DNA of 64,000 nucleotides from Chitinimonas koreensis. Lineage in GTDB: Bacteria > Pseudomonadota > Gammaproteobacteria > Burkholderiales > Chitinimonadaceae. The DNA is taken from assembly GCF_014353015.1 (NCBI RefSeq), contig NZ_CP060704.1, forward strand, positions 2,567,001 through 2,631,000. The letters run 5' to 3'. Under the pieces are notes generated by a model that was not told the DNA's origin, searched no databases, and saw only the letters and a program-made list of their open reading frames with translations. The position numbers were made by a program, and so were the translations under genes. This document shows positions 1 through 8,856 of the stretch, piece after piece; the first letter of the stretch is position 1; each line of letters opens with the position of its first letter.

Positions 1-864
1 ACGCTTGGAATCGGTTGTAGTTGTAGACAAGATAATCATCTTCAGCGGGGCGGGCTCGTTTCTTTCCAGTAGATATTTGCAGAGCGCCTGGAGATAACAG
101 GCCAGCGCTGCTGCGTGCTCTACGGAGAGCGGCGTATCGCAGACACGCAACTCGATCGTCCCATATTCGGGCTTCGGCCGGATGTCCCAATAAAAGTCTT
201 TCATGCTCTTGACGACGCCCGTATGTTCCATCTTGGCAAAGTACTGGTGTTCGAAATCCTCCCAGCGCAGCAGGAATGGCGCCCGGCCGCTCAACGGGAA
301 TGCGAATACGGAATTCAGCCTGGCTGAATTGAACAAGGTATCGTGGCCTTGCACGAAGGGAGAAGAGGCCGACAAGGCGATGAAGTGGGGAATGTATCGA
401 TTCAAGGCGTGCAGCAGGAACAAGGCCTCATCCGCACTCGCGCATCCCACATGGACATGCTGGCCGAAGATCGTGAACTGCTTGGTGAGATAGCCATACA
501 GCATGGATACCTCCTTGAATCTCGGCTTTTTGAATATGCGGCGCTCGGACCATAACTGGAAAGGATGGGTGCCGCCGCCGCAAATGCCGATATTCAGATG
601 GTCGCCTGCCTGAACGAGGATGTCGCGCATCTGCTGAAGTTGCGCCAGCAGCGTCGAATGGTTCCCGTGAACGCCGGTCGCGATTTCGATCATGCTTTCG
701 GTCACTTCGGGCGTGACCGTGCCAGGAAATTGTTTTCGCCCCAACAATTCAAGCATGTCGGGACTGGCCGCATTCAGATCGAAATCGCTCAGGCTGACCA
801 ATTGCAGTTCGAGTTCCACTCCGAGACTCAATGCCTGCGATGTTTTGAAAGGTTCGAGGGGCAT
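1..864 (-). CDS. ybdK: YbdK-type carboxylate-amine ligase (glutamate-cysteine ligase 2 family), 3' end outside window
   Basis: The first 288 codons of a leftward gene are present and no stop is reached before the window edge. The family is normally about 370 residues, so roughly the last quarter is missing. Visible family motifs are GVELELQLV near residue 12, TPEVTESMIEIATG near residue 45, GICGGGTHPF near residue 90 and QHVHVGC near residue 135. The family has weak ATP-dependent glutamate-cysteine ligase activity in vitro; its physiological substrate is unclear. The ATG lies two bases past the stop of the antiporter gene, so the two are probably co-transcribed and translationally coupled. 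A small-molecule ligase next to an antiporter and a chloride channel suggests a role in stress or osmolyte chemistry, which is an inference. Confidence 0.85.
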   Translation of the reverse strand, partial: MPLEPFKTSQALSLGVELELQLVSLSDFDLNAASPDMLELLGRKQFPGTVTPEVTESMIEIATGVHGNHSTLLAQLQQMRDILVQAGDHLNIGICGGGTHPFQLWSERRIFKKPRFKEVSMLYGYLTKQFTIFGQHVHVGCASADEALFLLHALNRYIPHFIALSASSPFVQGHDTLFNSARLNSVFAFPLSGRAPFLLRWEDFEHQYFAKMEHTGVVKSMKDFYWDIRPKPEYGTIELRVCDTPLSVEHAAALACYLQALCKYLLERNEPAPLKMIILSTTTTDSKR

Positions 865-865
865 G

Positions 866-2050
866 TCAGGATCCCTTTGACTCCGGCACTTCCTGCGCCC
901 ATATCAGGGCGCGCAGGACAAGAATGGGCCCGAGCACTTCCAGCGTAAGTGCCGCTGCCGCCAATGGCGCAAGCTGGTCTACCAGGTTGATGCCCAGGTA
1001 GCGCGTCTGCTCCAGCACCAGGATTACAAAGGCCGACATCGGTGTGGTCGCCATGCCGATGAGGAGTCCCTTGCGCCAGGAAATACCGCTTCTGTGGGCG
1101 AATAGACCGATACCGGCGATCTTCGCAATCTGCCGGACTGCGACGATGCCGAGACCGACGCCCAGTCCTGCGATCACCTGGCGCCACTCCAGCGTCGCCG
1201 CGATGAATACGAACAGCAGCACGGAGAGAAGGTCACCCAAGGCGCCAAAGCCACGTTGCGAGGAACTCAAGATGATGCGCCGGTGGCGCGCCGACAATCC
1301 GAACGTCAGCGCAGCCAGCACGGGAGACAGTTTCAGGGTGTGCGCCAGCGCAACCAGGAAGATGATGGCGATCGTGAAGGCAAGCGTGCCGTCGTGACGC
1401 GTGCGCTCGGTGAGCCTCAGCATTGCGGGGATCAGAAAGCCCGCTGCCAGTCCCAGGATCACGGAAGCCGACAAGACGATCAGGCTGCTGTAGGTCGCTT
1501 CCCAGATATTGCCGGAGGTCCGGAATACGACCAGTCCAACGACGACCTTGAAGGTGAAGACGGCCAGCACGCAGTTCAAGGCCGAAAGATGCAGCACGCG
1601 CTCGGTGACCTGGCCAGAACTGCCTTGCTCGTTGATGATGCGCACGACCGTCGCGGGCGACGTCGCCATCGACAGCGCAGCCAGGAGCAAGGCCGTCGAT
1701 TTCGCCTGCCCGAACAGGATCGCCAATAGATAGACCGCGGCAAATGTGAGCGCCGCCTCGGTCACGCTGGTTGCGGCGATCCAGGGATTGGTCCGCAGCC
1801 AGCGCAAATTGATGCGGTAGCCGCACTCGAACAGGATGAGGCCAAAGGCGAAATTGGCCAGCAGCAGCATCGACGCAGGCTGCCCCGGCGGCAGCAGGCC
1901 GGCCTGCGACGGTGCCAGGGCAAAGCCTACGACGGCGTAGATGCTGATACGCGGCAATCTTGCCCGCCGATACCCATATTCGCCGGCAAACCAGGCAATC
2001 AAGATGGCAAAGGGCCATGCCATCTCGGCAAGGGGCGTTAAATCAATCAT
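866..2050 (-). CDS. CPA2-family cation/proton antiporter (Kef/NapA-like membrane domain)
   Basis: A 394-residue, very hydrophobic protein with about a dozen membrane segments and no C-terminal TrkA-N domain. It has the CPA2 exchanger look: an N-terminal helix with LIAWFAGEYGYRRARLP, the SMATSPATVVRII stretch near residue 130 and the LKLSPVLAALTFGL segment near residue 235. The start was set at the ATG giving MIDLTPLAEMAWP, because residues upstream of it are polar and arginine-rich. An ATG 39 bases further upstream is the alternative. The stop is directly followed by the YbdK start. It probably exchanges K+ or Na+ for H+ at the inner membrane. It sits in the cluster that carries the shared MarR-type operator. 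Confidence 0.85.
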   Translation of the reverse strand: MIDLTPLAEMAWPFAILIAWFAGEYGYRRARLPRISIYAVVGFALAPSQAGLLPPGQPASMLLLANFAFGLILFECGYRINLRWLRTNPWIAATSVTEAALTFAAVYLLAILFGQAKSTALLLAALSMATSPATVVRIINEQGSSGQVTERVLHLSALNCVLAVFTFKVVVGLVVFRTSGNIWEATYSSLIVLSASVILGLAAGFLIPAMLRLTERTRHDGTLAFTIAIIFLVALAHTLKLSPVLAALTFGLSARHRRIILSSSQRGFGALGDLLSVLLFVFIAATLEWRQVIAGLGVGLGIVAVRQIAKIAGIGLFAHRSGISWRKGLLIGMATTPMSAFVILVLEQTRYLGINLVDQLAPLAAAALTLEVLGPILVLRALIWAQEVPESKGS

Positions 2051-2298
2051 ATCGTGGCCCGATGAAATCGCAGCATCGAAGCCGCGCATGGCCCGGACGG
2101 GAGGCGAGCCGAGGATGCGTATGCGCCAGGCGACCGAAGACCTGGGTGGAGAAGGTATGGATCGGCGCGATGGCGAAGCGGGCTGCGCCGGCACATTCGA
2201 TGACAGTAACTTGCATATGGACTCGGAAAGTGGATGGGCGGCACCGATGGGTCGCCGCCCGGTGACCGCTCGTGCGCTCGTGCGTTTCGCAGCATCGC

Positions 2299-3684
2299 TC
2301 AGATCAAAGGAATTTCTCTGCTGACGACGCGCGGGATTTCACGCAGATCGATCAAGGGCCGGCTCTCGGCCTGCAGTAGCGGCGACTTCGGCTGGCAGGC
2401 AAAACCGGCATCGACGGCCTTGGCCAGGCAGACGTCGTTTTCGCCGCTGCCCACCATCAGGGTATGGCCGAACGGCTGATCGGCGAAATCCGCCAAGTAG
2501 GCAAGCACGTTCCGCTTGCAAATGCCGTGACTACCGCAGCCGGCCGAGTGCCGGAACAATTCGCTGATGGTGAGTTCGCCGGTCGCATGGCCATTTGCGA
2601 ATCCCAATGCATGTCCGATCGCAAAATCAGCAAATACCCGCTTGCGGACGGTTTCGGCGGCGACATGGTAGCTGTCCGACACCACGCCGACGCGATAGCC
2701 CAGCCGGCGAAGCTCGGTGATCGCTTCGACTGCGCCAGGCTGCAGCGGCATGGATTTGGCCACCTCCACGAATGTCTGCTCGGGGATGCCTTCGAACAGG
2801 GCGGCGACGCTGGCGGAACGGGCAACGCCCCTTGTCTGCTTGCCCAGCAAGCTCGTCAGCGCAGTTTCGAATCCAGCGCGCCGAGCCAGTGCCCGGATGA
2901 AGCATCCATCCAGGAGCGTGTCGTCCATGCTGAAGAGCGCCAGCTTGCCGCCCGGCTCGATGTTCTGGGCAAGGTTGTCCAGGCTTGCGCCAAGCCGTCG
3001 CAGGTGTTCCACGGTTTCCGCCAGCCTGTCCGCCGGCAGGCGCCCGACGCTCTCCGCCCTGCGCAGAATGGCCTGGCCGATTTCGATCGCCGCCCTGCCC
3101 AGGCCCGTCAGCGGCTTGCTGTCGTGCTCGACCGTGCCCAGGTTGACCTCGGCGACGAGCGCGCCAGAGCAATGGGCGTCGACCAGCAGCCCGACGTCCA
3201 CGCCGAGATCGTCCTCGTACTCGAGCTTTCGCAGCAATCCGGTACGCGCGGCCACGATGCCGCCCAAGGGCTGGGAAAACCGGCTGAGCCCGGGAAAGAA
3301 TGTCCGCAGCAGCGGCCTTGCGACGAGCTCCGTGACACGGCCGGAGGCCCCCGAAAAGTTGGCCTTCACGAAATCGGCATTGCGTTCGAACGGCGCCAGC
3401 ATCCGGTCGATCAGGGATGGATCCGGTCGCCGTATATTTCCATCGAGATAGAGGATCAACTCGGTGCGCGCGATGTCCAGCGCATCCCGCATCGACGGCC
3501 CTTTGCCCAGCATGCTGCTGGTGATGACGTTCGCGCCGGCTTCGCTGGCCAGCCTGACCGTATCGTCGATCGAGCCGTCGTCGACAACGATGACCTCCCT
3601 GACCGACGGATGGGCCTTGGCAAATCGGACGATCGATCCGACGTTGGCAGCTTCGTTCTGTACAGGTATCGCTACGGTCAGCAT
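2299..3684 (-). CDS. Glycosyltransferase family 2 / HAD phosphatase-like fusion protein
   Basis: A 461-residue two-domain protein. Residues 1 to about 230 are a GT-A type GT2 domain resembling glucosyl-3-phosphoglycerate synthases: VAIPVQNEAANVG, VIVVDDGSIDDT, LGKG and a GRVTELVARPLL segment. The expected DXD metal site reads LYLDGNI, so the second Asp is missing. Residues from about 255 form a SerB-like HAD-IB domain, but motif I reads FSMDDTLLDG, with Ser where the catalytic Asp should be, and motif IV reads VGSGENDV, with Ser replacing the first Asp. Both halves may therefore be non-canonical or inactive. A strong AGGGAGG ribosome site precedes the ATG. It lies downstream of a palindrome matching the one at the ClC/MarR promoter. 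No exact function is assigned. Confidence 0.8.
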   Translation of the reverse strand: MLTVAIPVQNEAANVGSIVRFAKAHPSVREVIVVDDGSIDDTVRLASEAGANVITSSMLGKGPSMRDALDIARTELILYLDGNIRRPDPSLIDRMLAPFERNADFVKANFSGASGRVTELVARPLLRTFFPGLSRFSQPLGGIVAARTGLLRKLEYEDDLGVDVGLLVDAHCSGALVAEVNLGTVEHDSKPLTGLGRAAIEIGQAILRRAESVGRLPADRLAETVEHLRRLGASLDNLAQNIEPGGKLALFSMDDTLLDGCFIRALARRAGFETALTSLLGKQTRGVARSASVAALFEGIPEQTFVEVAKSMPLQPGAVEAITELRRLGYRVGVVSDSYHVAAETVRKRVFADFAIGHALGFANGHATGELTISELFRHSAGCGSHGICKRNVLAYLADFADQPFGHTLMVGSGENDVCLAKAVDAGFACQPKSPLLQAESRPLIDLREIPRVVSREIPLI

Positions 3685-3730
3685 GCGTTCCCTCCCTGGA
3701 ACTCTGGATGGCGAGGCCTCATCCGGACAT

Positions 3731-3750
3731 GTATTTGTACAAATGTATAT
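3731..3750. promoter_or_regulatory. Palindromic operator upstream of the GT2/HAD operon (MarR-type site)
   Basis: The core ATTTGTACAAAT is a perfect palindrome. It shares 14 of 15 bases (ATTTGTA-C/T-AAATGTA) with the palindrome in the ClC/MarR promoter. It lies about 47 bases upstream of the GT2/HAD start. A second inverted repeat, TGATCGG...CCGATCA, lies at 3781-3807. Binding by the neighbouring MarR protein is inferred from the shared sequence. Confidence 0.65.
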
Positions 3751-3814
3751 GGCCGTGATAACTTGTTTGCGGGCAGAGAGTGATCGGCGACCGACAATTA
3801 CCGATCAGAGCGGC

Positions 3815-5161
3815 TCACACAGCGCCTTCCGGCGCTGTCTTTTTTTGTCCGGCCCCGTCCGCAGCCCGATCGAGCTGGCGCAATGCCAAGGTGTGGTAGA
3901 GCGCTGGGCTGAACAGGCGGCTGACCAGCGATGCAATCAACGTGGCTGCCATCAGGCTGAGCACCATCTCATGCCCGTCGATCATCTCCATCACGATGAT
4001 GAAGGCGGTGATCGGTGCCTGGGTCACCGCTCCCAGGAAGGCCGCCATGCAGAGGGCATAGATGCCGGCGCTCGGTACGCTCTGGCCCAGCAGCGGCAGC
4101 AGGTCATGACCAATACCGGCGCCGACGGCCAGGCTGGGGGCGAAGATGCCGCCCGGCGCGCCGCTGAAATAGGAAAGCAGCGTCGCCAGCAATTTGGCGG
4201 GAGCGAAGTGCCAGCCGACCGCATCCGGGCTGGCCAGCATCTGGCGGGTCGCTTCGTAACCGGAGCCATGGGTGGCGCCTTGCGTCGCCAGCCCGATCAA
4301 GGCGACCCCCAGGCCGCAAAGGCCGGCGAACCAGACTGGATGGCGCGCTCGCCAGCGGCCCGCCGCGCCGGCCCACGGGCGAGCGCTCCAGAGCAAGGCT
4401 CTGCTGAACAATCCGCCCGCCATGCCGCAGACGCCCCCGCAGACCAAGACCGGCACGATGATGGCCGAGTCGATGCCAGGCGCCTGGAAATGCCCGAAGT
4501 ACAGATAGTTTCCCTGCATCGAGATCGACACCATGCCCGCCAGCACGATGGCGCTCAGCAGCAGGCCATTGGTTTTGTGTTCGAACTTCCGCGACAGCTC
4601 CTCGATCGCGAAGACGATGCCGGCCAATGGCGTATTGAAGGCCGCGGCGATCCCGGCTGCCCCGCCGGCGAGAATCAGGTGGTTCGGGACGACGTCGTGG
4701 CCGGCGGGCAGAAATCGTCGCAACGCATACATCAGGCTGGCGCCGACCTGAACCGAAGGACCTTCGCGCCCCATGGAAAAGCCCGCCCCAAGCGCCAGCG
4801 AGCCCAGCGACACCTTGGCCAGCGCGATGCGTACCGAGAGGAAGCGACCGATTCCGATCTGGCGATCCTCGGCCTGCAGCGCCGCGATTGTCTGTGGAAT
4901 ACCGCTGCCTTCCGCACCAGCAAACCAGCGCCGCAGCGTGTAGACCAGCAGCATCCCGCCTAACGGCGTCAGTACGAGCGGAATCCAGTGAGCCTGCATC
5001 TGCAGAAGCTGGAAACCGTGGCTCAACGTTTCGCTGAGTCGGGCGAACAGCACGGTCACCAGCCCGACGGCAGCCGCACCGCCCCAAACCACGGCGCGCT
5101 CCAGCCAGCGGCCGGGTTCGTGCAGGCGCTGGCGTCGGATCGCCAGGAGAACATCACGCAT
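3815..5161 (-). CDS. ClC-family chloride channel / Cl-/H+ antiporter
   Basis: A 448-residue membrane protein with the three ClC selectivity motifs in order: GSGIP near residue 86, GREGPSVQ near residue 130 (external gating Glu) and GGIFAPSLA near residue 320. PLAGIVFAIEEL near residue 180 supplies the internal proton-glutamate position of EcClC-type exchangers, so coupled Cl-/H+ exchange is likely. No CBS domain is present. The ATG is only 10 bases from the palindromic operator shared with the divergent marR gene, and no good Shine-Dalgarno sequence is visible, so the mRNA leader may be very short. The last residues are encoded by a terminator-like hairpin. Confidence 0.92.
   Translation of the reverse strand: MRDVLLAIRRQRLHEPGRWLERAVVWGGAAAVGLVTVLFARLSETLSHGFQLLQMQAHWIPLVLTPLGGMLLVYTLRRWFAGAEGSGIPQTIAALQAEDRQIGIGRFLSVRIALAKVSLGSLALGAGFSMGREGPSVQVGASLMYALRRFLPAGHDVVPNHLILAGGAAGIAAAFNTPLAGIVFAIEELSRKFEHKTNGLLLSAIVLAGMVSISMQGNYLYFGHFQAPGIDSAIIVPVLVCGGVCGMAGGLFSRALLWSARPWAGAAGRWRARHPVWFAGLCGLGVALIGLATQGATHGSGYEATRQMLASPDAVGWHFAPAKLLATLLSYFSGAPGGIFAPSLAVGAGIGHDLLPLLGQSVPSAGIYALCMAAFLGAVTQAPITAFIIVMEMIDGHEMVLSLMAATLIASLVSRLFSPALYHTLALRQLDRAADGAGQKKTAPEGAV
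3819..3846 (+). terminator. Stem-loop with T-tract overlapping the 3' end of the ClC gene
   Basis: ACAGCGCC-TTCC-GGCGCTGT is an 8-bp perfect stem followed by a run of seven T on the plus strand, the layout of an intrinsic terminator for rightward transcripts. No rightward gene lies upstream. The ClC gene, transcribed the other way, reads through it as its last codons (QKKTAPEGAV). Confidence 0.5.
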
Positions 5162-5170
5162 AGGAAGCTC

Positions 5171-5194
5171 AATTACATTTGTATAAATGTAATT
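5171..5194. promoter_or_regulatory. Palindromic operator in the ClC/marR divergent promoter
   Basis: Two perfect 10-bp arms (AATTACATTT and AAATGTAATT) separated by GTAT form an AT-rich palindrome in an otherwise GC-rich region. It overlaps TATAAA-like promoter elements and sits between two divergent starts, the usual position for an autoregulated MarR operator. Its core recurs upstream of the GT2/HAD gene. Confidence 0.75.
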
Positions 5195-5261
5195 CTACGC
5201 TACAACGCCGTCTCGATCAGGTCGCTAAACTACGCACCGTTGCAATCAAGCCAAAGCAAAC

Positions 5262-5774
5262 ATGCACAAGTCGGCATCGCCCCAGGCGCTGGACGTTGAA
5301 GTCCTCAAGCAGTTCCGTCTGATCTTCCAGTCGGTGCGCAAGCATTTCCAGGCCGTGGAAACGGCTTGCGGCATTTCCGGCGCTCAGCTGTGGGCGCTAT
5401 CCCGCATCGTCGAAAGGCCCGGCTTGCGCGTCACCGAGCTGGCCGCCGCCATGGCGATACATCAGTCGACGGCAAGCAATCTGATCGAAAGCCTGGTTCG
5501 CCAGGAGCTGATTTGCCGGCGTAAAGGCGAAGTCGATCAGCGGGCGGTCTGCCTGCATCCGACCGAGGCCGGCAGGCAGATCATCGAAGGCGCGCCGCGG
5601 CCGGTACGCGGCCTCTTGCCGGAGGCGCTCGGCAGGCTGGACCCGGCCTCCCTTCAAGGACTGCATGCCCAGCTTGCGGCGCTGATCCAGCTGATGGGAG
5701 GCGCAGTCGACGAGGCAGACCCGTCCCTGCCCCTGTCCGAGCTGGCCATCCGGGACGAAAGCGTGCGGGCCTAG
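5262..5774 (+). CDS. MarR-family transcriptional regulator
   Basis: A 170-residue winged-helix protein. The DNA-binding core runs from about residue 45 to 115: LWALSRIVERPGLRVTELAAAM, the recognition helix HQSTASNLIESLVRQ and the wing RRKGEVDQRAVCLHPTEAG. The ATG is placed 67 bases after the operator. Divergence from the ClC gene and the shared palindromes indicate autoregulation and control of the leftward cluster; whether it represses, and what ligand it senses, cannot be read from the sequence. The gene ends in a 4-base overlap with the convergent ycaO gene, both stops sharing the palindrome CTAG. Confidence 0.9.
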   Translation: MHKSASPQALDVEVLKQFRLIFQSVRKHFQAVETACGISGAQLWALSRIVERPGLRVTELAAAMAIHQSTASNLIESLVRQELICRRKGEVDQRAVCLHPTEAGRQIIEGAPRPVRGLLPEALGRLDPASLQGLHAQLAALIQLMGGAVDEADPSLPLSELAIRDESVRA

Positions 5775-7975
5775 CTGGACGCAGCCGCCGCCTTGGCGCG
5801 CGCCACGTGCAGCTTCCTGTAGCTGTCGATCAGGCGCTGGTGCCGCTCCAGCCCTTCCAGCTTCATGCTCGTCGGCGTCAGGCCGAAGAAGCGCACGCTG
5901 CCGTCCACCGATCCCAGCACCGCGTCCATCCGCGGGTTGCCGAACATCCGGCGGAAATTGGCCTCGTAATCGGCCATTTCCAGCTCCTCGTCCAGCAGCA
6001 CCTCCAGCACCGCATTCAAGGCCTGGTAGAACAATCCGCGCTCGACCGTGTTGTCGTTGTATTGCAGGAAGGCGCCCACCAGTTCTTGCGCCGCCTCGAA
6101 TTGCCGCAGGGCGAGATGGATCAGCAGCTTCAGCTCCAGGACGGTCAACTGGCCCCAGACCGTGTTCTCGTCGAATTCGACGCCGATCAGGGTGGGGATG
6201 TCGGAGTATTCGTCGAGTTCGTTGTTGTTCAGCTTCTCCAGCAGCGTTTCCAGGCCGGCATCGTCCAGCCCGTGCAGGTTCAGGATGTCGGCACGGAACA
6301 GCAGCGCCTTGTTGGTGTTGTCCCAGACCAGGTCCTCCACCGGATAAACCTCCGAATATCCCGGCACCAGGATGCGGCAGGCGGTGGCGCCCAGATGCTC
6401 GTATACCGCCATGTACGCTTCTTTGCCCATGTCCTCGAGAATGCCGAACAGCGTCGCGGCTTCCTCGGCATTGGAATTCTCGCCCTGGCCGGAAAAATCC
6501 CACTCGACGAATTCGAAATCGGCTTTGGCGCTGAAAAAGCGCCACGACACGATGCCGCTGGAATCGATGAAGTGTTCGACGAAGTTGTTCGGCTCGGTCA
6601 CCGCCTGGCTTTCGAAGGTGGGCGGGGGCAGATCGTTCAGGCCCTCGAAGCTCCGCCCTTGCAGCAGTTCCGTCAGGCTGCGCTCCAGCGCCACCTCGAA
6701 GCTCGGGTGGGCGCCGAACGAGGCGAAGACGCCGCCGGTGCGCGGATTCATCAAGGTGACGCACATCAGCGGGTAGACCCCGCCCAGCGACGCATCCTTC
6801 ACCAGCACCGGGAAGCCCTGCTCTTCCAGGCCCTGGATGCCGGCCACGATGCGCGGGTATTTCGCCAGCACTTCCGGCGGCACGTCGGGCAAGGCCAGTT
6901 CGCCTTCCAGGATTTCGCGCTTCACCGCCCGCTCGAAGATTTCCGACAGGCATTGCACCTGCGCTTCGGCCAGCGTATTGCCGGCGCTCATGCCATTGCT
7001 GACGTACAGGTTTTCGATCAGGTTGGACGGGAAATACACCACCTCGCCATCCGACTGGCGCACGAAAGGCAGCGAGCAGATGCCGCGCTGCACATTGCCG
7101 GAATTGGTGTCGTACAGATGGGAGCCGCGCAATTCGCCGTCGGGGTCGTAGATCGAGCGGCAATATTCATCGAGGATTTCGGCCGGCAACGCATCTTTGG
7201 GGCCGGGCTTGAACCAGCGTTCGTCCGGGTAATGCACGAAGGCCGCATCGGCGATGTCTTCGCCCCAGAACTGGCCGGCGTAGAAGTGATTGCAATTCAG
7301 CCGCTCGAGATATTCGCCCAGCGCCGACGCCAATGCGCTTTCCTTGGTCGCGCCCTTGCCGTTGGTGAAGCACATCGGCGAATGCGCGTCGCGGATATGC
7401 AGCGACCACACATTGGGCACGATATTGCGCCACGAAGCGATTTCGATCTTGATGCCCAGGCTCGCCAGGGTGCCCGACATATTGGCGATGGTCTGCTCCA
7501 GCGGCAGGTCCTTGCCCGCGATATAGGTGCAGGACTCGGAGGCCAGGTTCGGCGTCAGCAAGGCCTGGGCATCGGCATCCAGGTTTTCCACCTCTTCGAT
7601 CACGAACTCGGGGCCGGCCTGCACCACCTTCTTCACGGTGCAGCGGTCGATGGAGCGCAGGATGCCCTGACGGTCCTTTTCGGAAATATCCGCCGGCAAT
7701 TCGACCTGGATCTTGAAAATCTGCCGATAGCGGTTTTCCGGGTCGACGATATTGTTCTGCGACAGGCGGATATTCTCGGTGGGGATGTCGCGCGTGACGC
7801 AGTACAGCTTCACGAAGTAAGCCGCGCACAACGCCGACGAGGCCAGGAAATAGTCGAACGGACCGGGGGCCGAGCCATCGCCCTTATAGCGGATCGGCTG
7901 ATCGGCCACGACCGTGAAGTCGTCGAACTTGGCTTCGAGGCGAAGCTTGTCAAGGAAGTTGACCTTGATTTCCAT
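5771..7975 (-). CDS. ycaO: OsmC domain/YcaO domain-containing protein
   Basis: A 734-residue protein. Residues 1-150 form an OsmC-like domain (SSALCAAYFVKLYC). About 200-560 form a YcaO ATP-binding domain with GKGATKESALASALGEYLER and the second acidic cluster EAQVQCLSEIFERAVKRE. The C-terminal 170 residues are helical and acidic, as in E. coli YcaO, which potentiates RimO-dependent beta-methylthiolation of ribosomal protein S12. E. coli YcaO has 586 residues and lacks the OsmC part; this longer fused form is widespread in proteobacteria. The start is the ATG giving MEIKVNFLDK, preceded by a GGAG; longer readings add only low-complexity sequence. No peptide precursor gene is nearby, so a RiPP role is unlikely. 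Confidence 0.9.
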   Translation of the reverse strand: MEIKVNFLDKLRLEAKFDDFTVVADQPIRYKGDGSAPGPFDYFLASSALCAAYFVKLYCVTRDIPTENIRLSQNNIVDPENRYRQIFKIQVELPADISEKDRQGILRSIDRCTVKKVVQAGPEFVIEEVENLDADAQALLTPNLASESCTYIAGKDLPLEQTIANMSGTLASLGIKIEIASWRNIVPNVWSLHIRDAHSPMCFTNGKGATKESALASALGEYLERLNCNHFYAGQFWGEDIADAAFVHYPDERWFKPGPKDALPAEILDEYCRSIYDPDGELRGSHLYDTNSGNVQRGICSLPFVRQSDGEVVYFPSNLIENLYVSNGMSAGNTLAEAQVQCLSEIFERAVKREILEGELALPDVPPEVLAKYPRIVAGIQGLEEQGFPVLVKDASLGGVYPLMCVTLMNPRTGGVFASFGAHPSFEVALERSLTELLQGRSFEGLNDLPPPTFESQAVTEPNNFVEHFIDSSGIVSWRFFSAKADFEFVEWDFSGQGENSNAEEAATLFGILEDMGKEAYMAVYEHLGATACRILVPGYSEVYPVEDLVWDNTNKALLFRADILNLHGLDDAGLETLLEKLNNNELDEYSDIPTLIGVEFDENTVWGQLTVLELKLLIHLALRQFEAAQELVGAFLQYNDNTVERGLFYQALNAVLEVLLDEELEMADYEANFRRMFGNPRMDAVLGSVDGSVRFFGLTPTSMKLEGLERHQRLIDSYRKLHVARAKAAAASS

Positions 7976-8361
7976 GGGGGAACTCCAGAGTACCGCTGAA
8001 AAATGATGGACTATCCCGGCCTGGCAGGGCGCCGGATCGAGCGCTGGGCGCTGATTGATGCCGATTCGTGGGGGAGATGCCGCCGGGTGCGGCTCGAATT
8101 TCATCGGGGCCGGATGCCCCGGGGCCGAATGGCCGCGATGATGATCGTAAAACCCGATGCGATCAAACGCTCGGCCCCCGCCTCGCCGGCGCCTGACGGC
8201 CTGCGGTGCAGAGGACGGCGCAGAGGACGGCGTGCCGGCGCCCTCCCCCGCCTGCCGCACCGCTGCATCGGCACCTGCGGCCGCGCGGCGGCCGGGCTCG
8301 TGATCGGTGCGGCCGGGTCCGGCAGGAGCGGCCGGCCTGGATCAACCCGCAGATTGCCCGC
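7976..8361. other. Intergenic region between ycaO and the YCII-like gene
   Basis: These 386 bases hold the upstream region of ycaO. The base composition is high in GC with short GC-rich inverted repeats. I see no convincing gene, promoter consensus or terminator. Confidence 0.4.
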
Positions 8362-8700
8362 TCACGACTCCGGGTCGTACATGATCTCCCGGACCTCCTG
8401 CGCGCACCGGCAGGCGGCGGCGAGCTTGGCGGCCCATTGCAGCGCCACCTCGCGCGAAGGCACCTCGATGATCGAGAAGCCGCCGACGACCGCCTTGGTC
8501 TCAGGGAACGGGCCGTCGGCGACCGTCCCGTCGGTGGCCACGATGCTCGCCCGCTGGCTGAGCAGGCCGCCGCCGAAGATCCACACGCCGGCCGCCTTGG
8601 CCTCGCGCACCACCGCGCGCGCGGCTTCGGCCACCGCGGGCAGCTCGTCGTCGGGAATGATCATCGTGCCGTCGTCGAACGAAATCAGGTATCGCATCAT
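8362..8700 (-). CDS. YCII-related (DGPF family) protein
   Basis: A 112-residue protein with the DGPF-family hallmarks: RYLISFDDGTM at the N-terminus, GVWIFGGGLL in the middle and the DGTVADGPFPETKAVVGGFSIIEVPS segment that gives the family its name. Such proteins adopt a ferredoxin-like dimeric alpha/beta barrel fold, and most are functionally undefined. The start is one of two adjacent ATGs behind a GGGAG. It stands alone between ycaO and the signalling operon. Confidence 0.85.
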   Translation of the reverse strand: MMRYLISFDDGTMIIPDDELPAVAEAARAVVREAKAAGVWIFGGGLLSQRASIVATDGTVADGPFPETKAVVGGFSIIEVPSREVALQWAAKLAAACRCAQEVREIMYDPES

Positions 8701-8856
8701 GGCTCCCGGTCTGGCGGCCCCGCCGGCCGCCCGACCGAATAGTAGTCCTCGATGGCGTAGTCCGCGCGGACGACCCTGGCCATGCATCGCGGCCGTGGCC
8801 TGGATGTTTCGACGCCACCGCGCCAGCGTCGGGAGCCGCCGACGCCGCTCCGGGAC

